The notes under the pieces were generated by a model. The model did no database searches. It was given only the letters and a program-made list of their open reading frames with translations, and was not told the DNA's origin. From Fidelibacterota bacterium (GTDB taxonomy: Bacteria; Fidelibacterota; SORT01): DNA of 64,000 nt. The stretch covers positions 186,001 to 250,000 of the forward strand of contig JACZYG010000001.1 in NCBI GenBank assembly GCA_022571215.1. The letters are read 5' to 3'. The position numbers and the translations under genes were made by a program. This document shows positions 54,681 to 62,761 of this stretch, piece after piece. Positions within the stretch are counted from its first letter, which is position 1. Each line of letters begins with the position of its first letter.

Positions 54681-56573
54681 TCACATCTTTTCCGGATTTA
54701 AAATCTTGTCTAAAGTAAGATTAGTCGAATAATGATATTTAAACCTTACCTTTTCATGAATTTCTCTGCCCCAATTAAGACCTTCAGGCGTTTTAGCCAA
54801 TTTAATGTATAGTTTTTTAAGAAACTTCCGCCTTCCGACTTCCATAAGAAACTTTTCTAAAGCAGGATAAGCCGATTGATAATCACTTTCTATGGCTAAC
54901 AGAAACCACTCTACAAGAATTTCAGGATTGTTGGATTCATTAAACCCGAATGTTTTGTTCAGCTCGTCCATCTGCTCCCGGCTTGCATTCCTCGGAATAT
55001 CTCTAAGGAATTGAAGCCAATGATGGGTCGTCCATCCGTCTGTCTCGATATCGGAGATTGAACCGCCGTTCACCCAGTTAGAAGCGCTCTTTGACACTTT
55101 TGCCAATTCATTTGAGCGCACTTCCGGGAAGTTACCGGGTAGTCCCACTCCGTATACCCATTCTGAAACATCCAAACTATCGCTTAGTTGCTTATTATCA
55201 GCCAATAACTCGGCATTCAGGTGTTCTATAAATCGTTCCGTAGTCATATTTTTAAACGCGTTATCGTCGAAATAATTTCGTAAAAACTCATCCCATTTTT
55301 CTCTTCCCACGGCTCTTTCAATAGCGGTCAGAAAGAAACGCCCCTTTTGGTATGGAATACCTGTAAAACCGTCATCCGGATCGCCTCCGGCAAGGTCTAA
55401 TTTCAATCGCGTGGCCGGGCTATCACTCCCTAAATCCTTTACCTCTCTAATCAGATTTTCTTTATCAAGGACAGCGAGCATTCGGTCATACTCGACCCCG
55501 TACACCTCTTCCATGATTCTACTTTCGATATAAGTGGTAAAGCCTTCGTTAAGCCAGATATCATTCCAATCTGCGTTGGTAACGAGATTTCCCGACCAGG
55601 AATGAGCAAGCTCATGAGCTATCAGGGCAACCAACGACCTGTCCCCCACCAAAACAGTAGGTGTCAGAAAGGTAAGTCGAGGATTTTCCATACCGCCCCA
55701 TGGAAAACTCGGAGGCAATACAATAACATCGTAGCGTTCCCACCTGTAGGGACCGTACATCCCTTCGGCGGCGACGATCATTTCTTCTGTTTCCCCGAAT
55801 TCATAAGCGGCAGCTTCCACCAATTCAGGTTCCGCATAAACGCCTGTCCGCGGTCCGGTGGCTTTGAATTCAAGATTTCCTACCGCCAACGCAAGCAGAT
55901 ACGAGGGGATAGCCTGCGGCATATTGAAATTATATACTCCTTCCGCGTTTTTCTCCATAGGATTTTCGGCGCTCATGACCGCCATCAGTTCCGCCGGAAC
56001 TTTTATTTTCGCGTCATATGTGATTCTAATCCCGGGAGAATCTTGCAAGGGTATCCATGTGCGGGCAAAAATCGGTTGTGATTGCGTATACAAAAACGGA
56101 TGCTTCCCTCCGGCTGTTTGAAGAGGGCTTACCCAATCGAGACCACCTGATTTGGGTGATGTGGAATAGTAGATGTTTACTATGCTCGTTCCCGGCAGAA
56201 TATCTATGATAAGCGGACGACCCAACAGATCTACCTTTTCACCCAAACGGAATTCGGTAGGTGTTTCTTCACTCCCGAGAGTAACGTTATTAATACTCAA
56301 ATCCCCCGTATCAAGATATAACTCTCTCACATTTTCTTTTGTTTTTATTTTCAGGCTTACCTTGCCGTCAAGCGTCTTCTTTTCAAAATCCACCACTAAG
56401 TCAAGCGATAGATGGGTTACAACGGCTTCCCAGGGTCTTGAGAACGAATGCGGGTCTTTAACATATTCCGGGATGACCGGTTTCTCTTCCGCCATCTTAG
56501 CGGCTTCTTTCGTGTTTGAACATCCGAACACAAGGAACAACAACGCCGGTATAATCATAAATTTCTTTAACAA
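54681..56573 (-). CDS. M1-family aminopeptidase (leukotriene A4 hydrolase-like), lipoprotein
   Basis: 630 residues from a TTG with AGGAGAT ahead. A lipoprotein signal ends in FLVFGC (Cys18). GGMENPRL (293-300) is the exopeptidase motif and HELAHSWSGN with LNEGF gives the zinc site His320, Glu321, His324 and Glu343. The C-terminal helical bundle (about 480-630) is of the LTA4-hydrolase type. It removes N-terminal residues from peptides in the periplasm or at the surface. It lies between the amidase (22 bases) and DUF885 (28 bases) genes. Confidence 0.93.
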   Translation of the reverse strand: MLKKFMIIPALLFLVFGCSNTKEAAKMAEEKPVIPEYVKDPHSFSRPWEAVVTHLSLDLVVDFEKKTLDGKVSLKIKTKENVRELYLDTGDLSINNVTLGSEETPTEFRLGEKVDLLGRPLIIDILPGTSIVNIYYSTSPKSGGLDWVSPLQTAGGKHPFLYTQSQPIFARTWIPLQDSPGIRITYDAKIKVPAELMAVMSAENPMEKNAEGVYNFNMPQAIPSYLLALAVGNLEFKATGPRTGVYAEPELVEAAAYEFGETEEMIVAAEGMYGPYRWERYDVIVLPPSFPWGGMENPRLTFLTPTVLVGDRSLVALIAHELAHSWSGNLVTNADWNDIWLNEGFTTYIESRIMEEVYGVEYDRMLAVLDKENLIREVKDLGSDSPATRLKLDLAGGDPDDGFTGIPYQKGRFFLTAIERAVGREKWDEFLRNYFDDNAFKNMTTERFIEHLNAELLADNKQLSDSLDVSEWVYGVGLPGNFPEVRSNELAKVSKSASNWVNGGSISDIETDGWTTHHWLQFLRDIPRNASREQMDELNKTFGFNESNNPEILVEWFLLAIESDYQSAYPALEKFLMEVGRRKFLKKLYIKLAKTPEGLNWGREIHEKVRFKYHYSTNLTLDKILNPEKM

Positions 56574-56601
56574 TTTTTATATCTCCTGTTATTTATTTTA
56601 A

Positions 56602-57948
56602 CTAATTCAGACTCGATGGAAGCCTCGGCGAGGAGAGCAACGCCTCAAACTCAGCCCACCTCTTTTCCGGATTATCGGATGTCCCGCCGCGTGACTCTAT
56701 GTATTCTCTTACAAGGTCTTTTCCTAAATTATAGTTAATCACGTAAGCTCTGTATTGATCAATGAACCGTACCCTCTGGGCGGCTCTTTCCGGTGTTAAC
56801 AATCGCAGCCGAACCAATTTCTCTTCCGCTTGTTTCCTATCAAGAATGCCGTTCAAATACCCTCTGGCTACCTCGTTATCAACATAATCCAGCCTTTCCG
56901 TGAGTTCAAAAACTTTATAGTATTCCTCTACCCGTGTGGAGTCAAGTCCTGCAAGCGGAAAAAGAATTTCTCTTTCGTATTTTATTCTTTCCTCACCCGG
57001 AAACGCGACTTCAATACCGAAATTTGCGCTACCCTCAGAGATCATGGATTGAGAACTGTATAACGGATTGACCGTGAATTCCACCCAACCCCTGCCTTTA
57101 GCTAATTTATTTTCCAACAGGACATTATATACGTGGTGTCCCGGATATCCTTCGTGACTTGCCACATCAATCACCCTGTCTATGCTAAGAGGTATATCTC
57201 GATTTAATTGAATCAGGCTATGATTGTTTCCCTTATACCAATTATATCCTGTCCACGACTTTCCTCTGACGTATTCTAATTCGAATTTTTCGTTTTCAGG
57301 CAATCGGATATGTTTTTTAGTTCTTTCTCTCGCCTCCCTTATCGCTTCCTCAAAGACGACATCCACCTTCTCATCCGGAACTATAAAATCTGCCTTAAAT
57401 TTATTCAAACGTTCCGAAACACTTCCTTCTCCGGGTAATAAATCATCAAGTTCTTCTATTATCTTTTCAAAAAAGCTATCCGGCAAAGTCGGTGGGGTTG
57501 CATCGAATATAAATTTTGCTTCTTCGTCGAAACTGAACTTGATACCTTCTACCATATCTATTCGGGCGCGAACGGATTCCAACTGTTTTGCTAAATATTG
57601 CCTCCTGAGCAGCAGAATTTCCTCCTCCCCGGTCATATCAATTTCGTTTACGCTTTGCAACAGTTCTTCCGCTTCAGATTTCAATTCGGCGAGAGTCACT
57701 CCCGATAACTCCACCTCTTCCTTTATGGCAGGCTCGCCGTAATAAGCATCCACGTATCCCCGTTCATGCGTATCCATGCCTAACATCAGTCTTACATAGC
57801 TTTCAGCAATCGTATTCAGCTCTTCATTGGGATTTTTCGGCAGAGGTGTAACATCTTTTTTAATATTAGATTCAGCGCACGAGAACAGGAAGAGTATGAA
57901 AAAAACCGATAAAACATTCAGTAACACAGTTAAATCCTTAAATCTCAT
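56602..57948 (-). CDS. DUF885-type putative metallopeptidase, lipoprotein
   Basis: 448 residues from the ATG at 57948, which has GGGAGA 2-9 bases ahead; the TTG four codons upstream is rejected. A lipoprotein signal ends in ILFLFSC. The hallmark HEGYPGHH (about 265-272) of the DUF885 family, a HExxxGHH zinc-type motif, is followed by SEGSANFGIEVAFP. Family members are thought to be dipeptidase-like or carboxypeptidase-like enzymes. As the first gene of the hydrolase run it is 28 bases ahead of the M1 gene. The activity is inferred. Confidence 0.85.
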   Translation of the reverse strand: MRFKDLTVLLNVLSVFFILFLFSCAESNIKKDVTPLPKNPNEELNTIAESYVRLMLGMDTHERGYVDAYYGEPAIKEEVELSGVTLAELKSEAEELLQSVNEIDMTGEEEILLLRRQYLAKQLESVRARIDMVEGIKFSFDEEAKFIFDATPPTLPDSFFEKIIEELDDLLPGEGSVSERLNKFKADFIVPDEKVDVVFEEAIREARERTKKHIRLPENEKFELEYVRGKSWTGYNWYKGNNHSLIQLNRDIPLSIDRVIDVASHEGYPGHHVYNVLLENKLAKGRGWVEFTVNPLYSSQSMISEGSANFGIEVAFPGEERIKYEREILFPLAGLDSTRVEEYYKVFELTERLDYVDNEVARGYLNGILDRKQAEEKLVRLRLLTPERAAQRVRFIDQYRAYVINYNLGKDLVREYIESRGGTSDNPEKRWAEFEALLSSPRLPSSLN

Positions 57949-58143
57949 TAAATCTCCCAAGTCTGTTTTTCAATCTGCCTAAAATAATTAAAGTATAAAT
58001 ATACGCGCTTAATACAAAGAGCAATGAAAGATATGAACCACTCTAATTTATTACAAGTGGAACGTATTATAATTAACTCTGTTCAGAGTAATATTATGGG
58101 CAGGATGATAGTTTCTATCGTTATCATAATATACTTCTCTCGT

Positions 58144-58169
58144 TAACCCCTGGATTAATCCAGGGGTTA
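58144..58169. repeat. REP-like palindrome A
   Basis: TAACCCCTGGAT-TA-ATCCAGGGGTTA: a perfect 12-base-pair stem with a 2-base loop, no T-run on either side. It is placed between the ddl stop and the DUF885 start. Confidence 0.6.
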
Positions 58170-58189
58170 CTGATATGTAACGTTGCAAG

Positions 58190-58207
58190 AAACCGTTTTA
58201 ACGGTTT
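58190..58207. repeat. REP-like palindrome B
   Basis: AAACCGTT-TT-AACGGTTT, perfect 8-base-pair stem, 20 bases after palindrome A. The T-run after it on the plus strand is short. The pair looks like a composite repetitive unit or a ddl terminator. Confidence 0.55.
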
Positions 58208-58247
58208 TACTTAAAAACCAAAAAACTGCTCTATTTGGAATAGCTAA

Positions 58248-59234
58248 TTATTTAGCCAGCTCGACTATCTTCTCTACCAAATCTTGAAAGCTCATGCCAA
58301 CCGCTTCTGCCGCTTTAGGCACGAGGCTTGTTTCGGTCAAACCGGGAAGCGTATTTACTTCAAGACAATAAAACCGATCGTCGGAATCGAGTAAGAAATC
58401 CGCTCTTCCATAATGCCTGCAACCGAGCGCATTGAAAGCTTTTAGCGCCGCTAATTGTACTCCGACCTCTAATTGCTCCGGAAGGTCGGCAGGGCAGACA
58501 TATTCCGTCATTCCGGGTGTATATTTGCTCTTATAATTATATACCTTGCTCTTTGGTTTAATTTCAATTATCGGCAGAGATTGTTTGTCGAGAATTGTAA
58601 CCGTGAGCTCCCTGCCATCGACATATTTTTCTACCATCACATGGCTTGAATACTTTGCGGCTTTCGCTGCCGCTTTATCGAGCTCTTCCGAACTATGTAC
58701 AATGCTGAACCCGACTGTTGACCCCTGGTCATTAGGTTTAACTATCATGGGGAAATCCATATCACTGTCGCTGTAAAACATTTGCCCGTCACGAACCATC
58801 GTCCACTCAAGCACAGGAACACCTGCCTCTATGAATAATTTTTTCGACAGGTCTTTATCCATCGCCAATGCGCTCGCAAGAACGTTCGAACCCGTATATT
58901 TCAGCCCTGCGGAGTCAAGCAATGCCTGAATAGTACCGTCCTCCCCGAACGTACCGTGCAGGGTCAAAAAAGCCAGTTCGGCTTCTTTAATGAGCGGAGA
59001 GCTGAGCATCTCTATCGCTTTTGCCTGATTTGTCGTTTCTAACTCGGGTGGTTCGGTGCCCGGCTTAGTCTTATACAGTTCTGATTCGGGCGGTTGCTGC
59101 TCCGCGCCCAACAACGGATCAGCGATAGAAACATTATGCCCCGCGTCTTGCAGGGCGGAAGCAACTGCGCTGCCGGAAGCGAGAGAGACTTCACGTTCCG
59201 GTGAAAAACCGCCGCATATAACAACTATTTTCAA
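58248..59234 (-). CDS. ddl: D-alanine--D-alanine ligase
   Basis: 328 residues from a TTG at 59234 (GGGAG 5 bases ahead); the start (M)KIVVICGGFSPEREVSLASG fits the family much better than the upstream GTG. ATP-grasp blocks include LHGTFGEDGTIQALLD (about 95-110), DFPMIVKPNDQGSTVGFS, VEKYVDGRELTV and the metal loop YCLEVNTLPGLTETSL. Ddl joins two D-Ala for peptidoglycan synthesis in the cytoplasm. GmhB, for LPS heptose, lies 27 bases upstream, so both are envelope genes. Confidence 0.93.
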   Translation of the reverse strand: MKIVVICGGFSPEREVSLASGSAVASALQDAGHNVSIADPLLGAEQQPPESELYKTKPGTEPPELETTNQAKAIEMLSSPLIKEAELAFLTLHGTFGEDGTIQALLDSAGLKYTGSNVLASALAMDKDLSKKLFIEAGVPVLEWTMVRDGQMFYSDSDMDFPMIVKPNDQGSTVGFSIVHSSEELDKAAAKAAKYSSHVMVEKYVDGRELTVTILDKQSLPIIEIKPKSKVYNYKSKYTPGMTEYVCPADLPEQLEVGVQLAALKAFNALGCRHYGRADFLLDSDDRFYCLEVNTLPGLTETSLVPKAAEAVGMSFQDLVEKIVELAK

Positions 59235-59261
59235 TTTGACTCCCACAGATCCGACGAATAT

Positions 59262-59843
59262 TTACGCATCGGTTACCAATCTTAATTTATCCATCGCAAA
59301 AAGAAAATCGAACGCTTCAGATAGATTATTGACGACCTTTACGGCATCCTCTTCCGTGACCGTTATCCCGGGGACGGGCTTTCCTCCTCGAATAAGAATC
59401 GGTTTTGTCCCTACTCTCATAGCGACGGCTACGTCGGTCAGCTTGTCTCCGACGAACCAGGTGTTTGTCAGTTTGATATTATATTTCTCCGCCGCCTGAA
59501 AAAATAGGTCAGGCTCAGGTTTTCGGCATTTACACTTATCGTCCGGAGTATGTGGACAATAAAATATATCCTTGATCTTTCCGCCGTGCGCTTCCACCTT
59601 TTCAACCATATTTGACATTATTTCATCAATGGTTTCCCGACTGCACAATCCCCGATTTATGGCCGATTGGTTTGAGACGACTATAATCCTGTATCCCTCG
59701 TCCGTCGCGCGCCTTATGGTGTCAAGCGCATCAGGCAGAAACTCGAACTCTTTCCAATCCGTTACATAGCCATCGGCCTCAACATTGATGACGCCATCGC
59801 GGTCAAGAAAGAGGACTTTTTTAATTTTATTAGTTTGAGGCAT
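59262..59843 (-). CDS. gmhB: D-glycero-beta-D-manno-heptose-1,7-bisphosphate 7-phosphatase (GmhB-like HAD)
   Basis: 193 residues. The HAD motifs are FLDRDGVINVEADGYV (nucleophile Asp, about 12-27), VVSNQSAINRG (about 56-66) and FVGDKLTD (about 140-147). The zinc-binding loop YCPHTPDDKCKCRKPEP (about 99-115) is a GmhB hallmark. The enzyme removes the 7-phosphate of heptose bisphosphate in ADP-heptose synthesis for LPS. No other heptose genes are in the window, except the unrelated GT9-like fragment at 5.3 kb. Histidinol phosphatase is the alternative, less likely without a his operon. Confidence 0.85.
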   Translation of the reverse strand: MPQTNKIKKVLFLDRDGVINVEADGYVTDWKEFEFLPDALDTIRRATDEGYRIIVVSNQSAINRGLCSRETIDEIMSNMVEKVEAHGGKIKDIFYCPHTPDDKCKCRKPEPDLFFQAAEKYNIKLTNTWFVGDKLTDVAVAMRVGTKPILIRGGKPVPGITVTEEDAVKVVNNLSEAFDFLFAMDKLRLVTDA

Positions 59844-59881
59844 TTATATCTGAGTGTAATTTACTGCGGTAGCTAAGTATG

Positions 59882-61264
59882 TCAAGTTAGATTCGGCTCC
59901 TTGTTCATCTGCTTCACACCGAGAAATGAGCATATTTTTTCCGCCATATCCGTGATATCCAATTTTTCATCGCTATCATCACCGTTTAAATATACGAATG
60001 CGTCCCCGTAAGAATGCATACCGCTGAACCTATCTGTCCCGAACAATGTATTGCCAGAGAGATCTCCCTTCAGCTCGTAACCGGGAGACGGAATCGCAAT
60101 CAGGTCCGGGAGCTGCAGCATTGATTTGTCAAATCCGGTCAAATTCCATTCCTCTCTCATGTCAACTACTTTTTGTATTACGTTAGAGCCGGTTTCAGGA
60201 TCATGAACATTTTCAAGGGATTGCGAAATCTCTTGTCTCAGCGATTCCGCGATGTGGTCATTGGAGACATTTCCATTGGGAGCCTTACCTTTAAGGTGAA
60301 GATATATCCTTCCCGGAGCCATGCTGAATGCCTTACTGCTCGGAGCTATTCCTTCAAGATTATTGACAGTTGCTTCTCTGAGAGAGAGATATCCTGTCTC
60401 TATCAAATATCGGTTCAGATAAAAATCTTTTTTAAGTTCGGTAAAACCATGATCCGAGAGGATTATCAGCGCGGTTTCTTCAGTGAGCCTCTCCATAATA
60501 TTCTTAAGGAAACTGTCAATCTGACCGTACAGCTTGGAAAACAGCTCAAGCGCCTTCGGTTCTTTATCCTTCATCTGTCGCCACATAAAATGGTGCAAAC
60601 GGTCAGTTTCGAGGATATGAAACACGAACAGGTCCCACTTTTCTTTATTCAAATAGTGGATTGCGGTATTGATTCGAGCCGAAAGTGTTTTCGGTAATTG
60701 GGTAATCAAAGATTCATCTGATTCCCTTGCAGACCAGGCATCAATGTCAAGTTTATAGTCAAATGACCTCAGCGTTTCAATTTCTTCAATCGGATACACG
60801 CAACGCTCAACATTCGGCGCGAGAAATCCTGAAACCAATATACCGTTTATCGGAACAGGCGGAAATGTAGCCGGAACCCCAATCGAACAAACCCTTAGTC
60901 CAATCCGTGAAAGATGTTGATAAATTGTGGAAACCTGTATCTCTTCAGCCGTTGGCACAAATGGCGCATATCCTTCCTGCCTCCTGTCAACGAATCCTGT
61001 TATTCCATGAACCCCGGGATTCACGCCGGTAAGAAATGATGCCCATGCAACGGATGAGACCGGCGGTAGCGTAGTGGTCATCGTCTGAATTTTATTTGTT
61101 TTATGAAGAGATGATAAAATCGGTGACAGATTCATTTCCCCGATAGCGGGGAAAAAGGAGTACGGCACGCCGTCGAGCGCGATAACTATCACGCGCTTAC
61201 GTGATGATTCGGATGATATTATTTTCTTGGAATTATATTCGAGATTCTTGGTAGACAAGCGCAT
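59882..61264 (-). CDS. alkaline phosphatase-superfamily phosphodiesterase/phosphohydrolase, paralogue 1
   Basis: 460 residues. VIVIALDGVPYSFFP (about 25-39, metal Asp), PVSSVAWASFLTGVNPGVHG (about 63-82, nucleophile region), ETDRLHHFMW (metal Asp and His), LIILSDHGFTELKK (Asp-His) and MHSYGDAFVYL belong to the type I phosphodiesterase/nucleotide pyrophosphatase branch. No signal peptide is visible, so it is cytoplasmic unless exported oddly. It is similar in plan to the gene at 62.8 kb and sits near cysC and a PHP phosphatase, pointing to nucleotide or sulfonucleotide metabolism. The substrate is unknown. Confidence 0.85.
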   Translation of the reverse strand: MRLSTKNLEYNSKKIISSESSRKRVIVIALDGVPYSFFPAIGEMNLSPILSSLHKTNKIQTMTTTLPPVSSVAWASFLTGVNPGVHGITGFVDRRQEGYAPFVPTAEEIQVSTIYQHLSRIGLRVCSIGVPATFPPVPINGILVSGFLAPNVERCVYPIEEIETLRSFDYKLDIDAWSARESDESLITQLPKTLSARINTAIHYLNKEKWDLFVFHILETDRLHHFMWRQMKDKEPKALELFSKLYGQIDSFLKNIMERLTEETALIILSDHGFTELKKDFYLNRYLIETGYLSLREATVNNLEGIAPSSKAFSMAPGRIYLHLKGKAPNGNVSNDHIAESLRQEISQSLENVHDPETGSNVIQKVVDMREEWNLTGFDKSMLQLPDLIAIPSPGYELKGDLSGNTLFGTDRFSGMHSYGDAFVYLNGDDSDEKLDITDMAEKICSFLGVKQMNKEPNLT

Positions 61265-61287
61265 GTCTCCTCAGAAGAAGGTAGAAT

Positions 61288-62121
61288 TTATATCCTCTGT
61301 TTCATCTCCTGAAGTACTTCATAGGGAATAGCCATATTACCGTAACCCACACCCAATTTTATCGACGGCTTATTTTCGCCGTGGAAATCCGTACCTCCGG
61401 AAATGATAAATCCAAGCTTGTCCGCAATTTTCATCAGCCTGTCTTCCTCAACCTGAGAATGGTTGTTATAAAAAACCTCAATTCCGTCAAAGCCGGTCTC
61501 TTTCAACTCCGATAATAGATTATCAAAATTAGAGCCGTTTACGCCTAACGTTCCCGGATGCGCAAGAATAAGAAGTCCTCCAGCGCCATGAATCGCGTCA
61601 GCCGCTTCCTCCCGTGATAGACGATATCTCTCAAAATAAGCGGTAGCGCCCTTTTTCAAGTATTTGTCAAAGGCTTCTTGAATGTTACTGACATGACCGT
61701 TTTTCAGCAGCGCCGCTGCGATATGCGGTCTACCGACTTGTCCACCGCCTGAGATTTTTTCCACTTCTTCCATCGTTATCGGCATTCCGAGCCGGTTAAG
61801 CTTTTCAATAATCTTGGGATTTCTGGATGAACGACTTTCCTGAAGTTTAGAAAGAGTATCGTTCAATCCCTTATCTTCAGGGTTTATCAACAATCCGAGT
61901 ATATGCATCGACCCGGGACCGTGCTCTACGCTTAATTCCATACCCGGAATTACTTCAACACCTAATCGCTCACCGGTTTCCCGCGCTTCCGCCAGTCCCT
62001 CGATAGTATCATGATCGGTAACCGCAATAGCTTCTATTCCATGCTCCTTCGCTAATGTTACAAGCGACGCCGGGCTATACGTCCCGTCCGATGCGGATGT
62101 ATGTGTGTGTAAGTCTATCAT
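61288..62121 (-). CDS. PHP-domain phosphatase (3',5'-nucleoside bisphosphate phosphatase / RNase AM-like)
   Basis: 277 residues. PHP metal ligands are complete: DLHTHTSASDGTYSP (3-17), AVTDHDTIEGL (about 33-43), GMELSVEHG (about 60-68), ILAHPGTLG (about 190-198) and ISGGTDFHGENKPS (about 247-260). The closest known group is YciV/TrpH, which hydrolyses 3',5'-nucleoside bisphosphates such as pAp and trims 5' RNA ends. Its ATG directly abuts the stop of cysC. That makes it a strong candidate for clearing PAP formed from the PAPS that CysC makes. RNA trimming would be an alternative role. Confidence 0.88.
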   Translation of the reverse strand: MIDLHTHTSASDGTYSPASLVTLAKEHGIEAIAVTDHDTIEGLAEARETGERLGVEVIPGMELSVEHGPGSMHILGLLINPEDKGLNDTLSKLQESRSSRNPKIIEKLNRLGMPITMEEVEKISGGGQVGRPHIAAALLKNGHVSNIQEAFDKYLKKGATAYFERYRLSREEAADAIHGAGGLLILAHPGTLGVNGSNFDNLLSELKETGFDGIEVFYNNHSQVEEDRLMKIADKLGFIISGGTDFHGENKPSIKLGVGYGNMAIPYEVLQEMKQRI

Positions 62122-62745
62122 TTAAAGGTAACCGAGTGCCTCGAGACGCTTCTGTATAAATGCCTTCTCCTCGGAAGTATATCCTTCATCCGATTTGGAA
62201 GGTTCTATTCTTCCTAATTCTTCTAATCTGCGGATAACGAAATTTGCCGATTCTTCAGGAGATTCTTTATCCGTATGTACCTCGATTTCTGCGTCTTCAG
62301 GAGCCTCGTAAGGATCGTCAATCCCTGTAAAATGTTTTATCTCACCTGCCAGCGCTTTTTTATAAAGCCCCTTTACGTCTCTTTCTATGCATTTTTCGAT
62401 GGGAGCGTTGATATAGACCTCAATAAAATTCTCATCTTCTTTTCGGAGATTTTTCCTGATATAATCGTATGGACTTATCGCGGCGGCGATTGCAATCGCG
62501 CCGTTTCGGGAGAGCAGCCTGCAAACAAATCCTATCCTCATAAGATTCGTTTCTCTGTCTTCTTTGCTGAAACCTAATCCCTTGCTCAAGTTAGTGCGGA
62601 CAACGTCGCCGTCCAATATCTCTACCTTTTCACCGCGTCTTGTCAATTTTTCGGCTAAAAGAGTAGCAATTGTCGTTTTCCCGGCTCCCGACAACCCTGT
62701 CATCCAGAGTGTCGTTCCCGGTTTATAAATATCTAATGATGCCAC
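62122..62745 (-). CDS. cysC: adenylyl-sulfate kinase (CysC)
   Basis: 207 residues from a GTG with AAGGA ahead. The P-loop is TGLSGAGKTTIA (about 17-28), followed by DGDVVRTNLSKGLGFSKED (45-63), the phospho-Ser region AAAISPYDYIR, and KGLYKKALAGEIKHFTGIDD with DPYEAPEDAEI. These are unmistakable APS kinase features; the enzyme makes PAPS from APS and ATP. It has a C-terminal extension of about 20 residues (SEEKAFIQKRLEALGYL). There is no ATP sulfurylase (cysDN or sat) nor sulfotransferase nearby. Confidence 0.9.
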   Translation of the reverse strand: MASLDIYKPGTTLWMTGLSGAGKTTIATLLAEKLTRRGEKVEILDGDVVRTNLSKGLGFSKEDRETNLMRIGFVCRLLSRNGAIAIAAAISPYDYIRKNLRKEDENFIEVYINAPIEKCIERDVKGLYKKALAGEIKHFTGIDDPYEAPEDAEIEVHTDKESPEESANFVIRRLEELGRIEPSKSDEGYTSEEKAFIQKRLEALGYL

Positions 62746-62761
62746 TATTCTAATTCCTTAT

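Noticed and set aside
59244-59246. GTG as the ddl start
   Set aside because: The TTG at 59234 has GGGAG 5 bases ahead and gives the normal family N-terminus (M)KIVVICGG.
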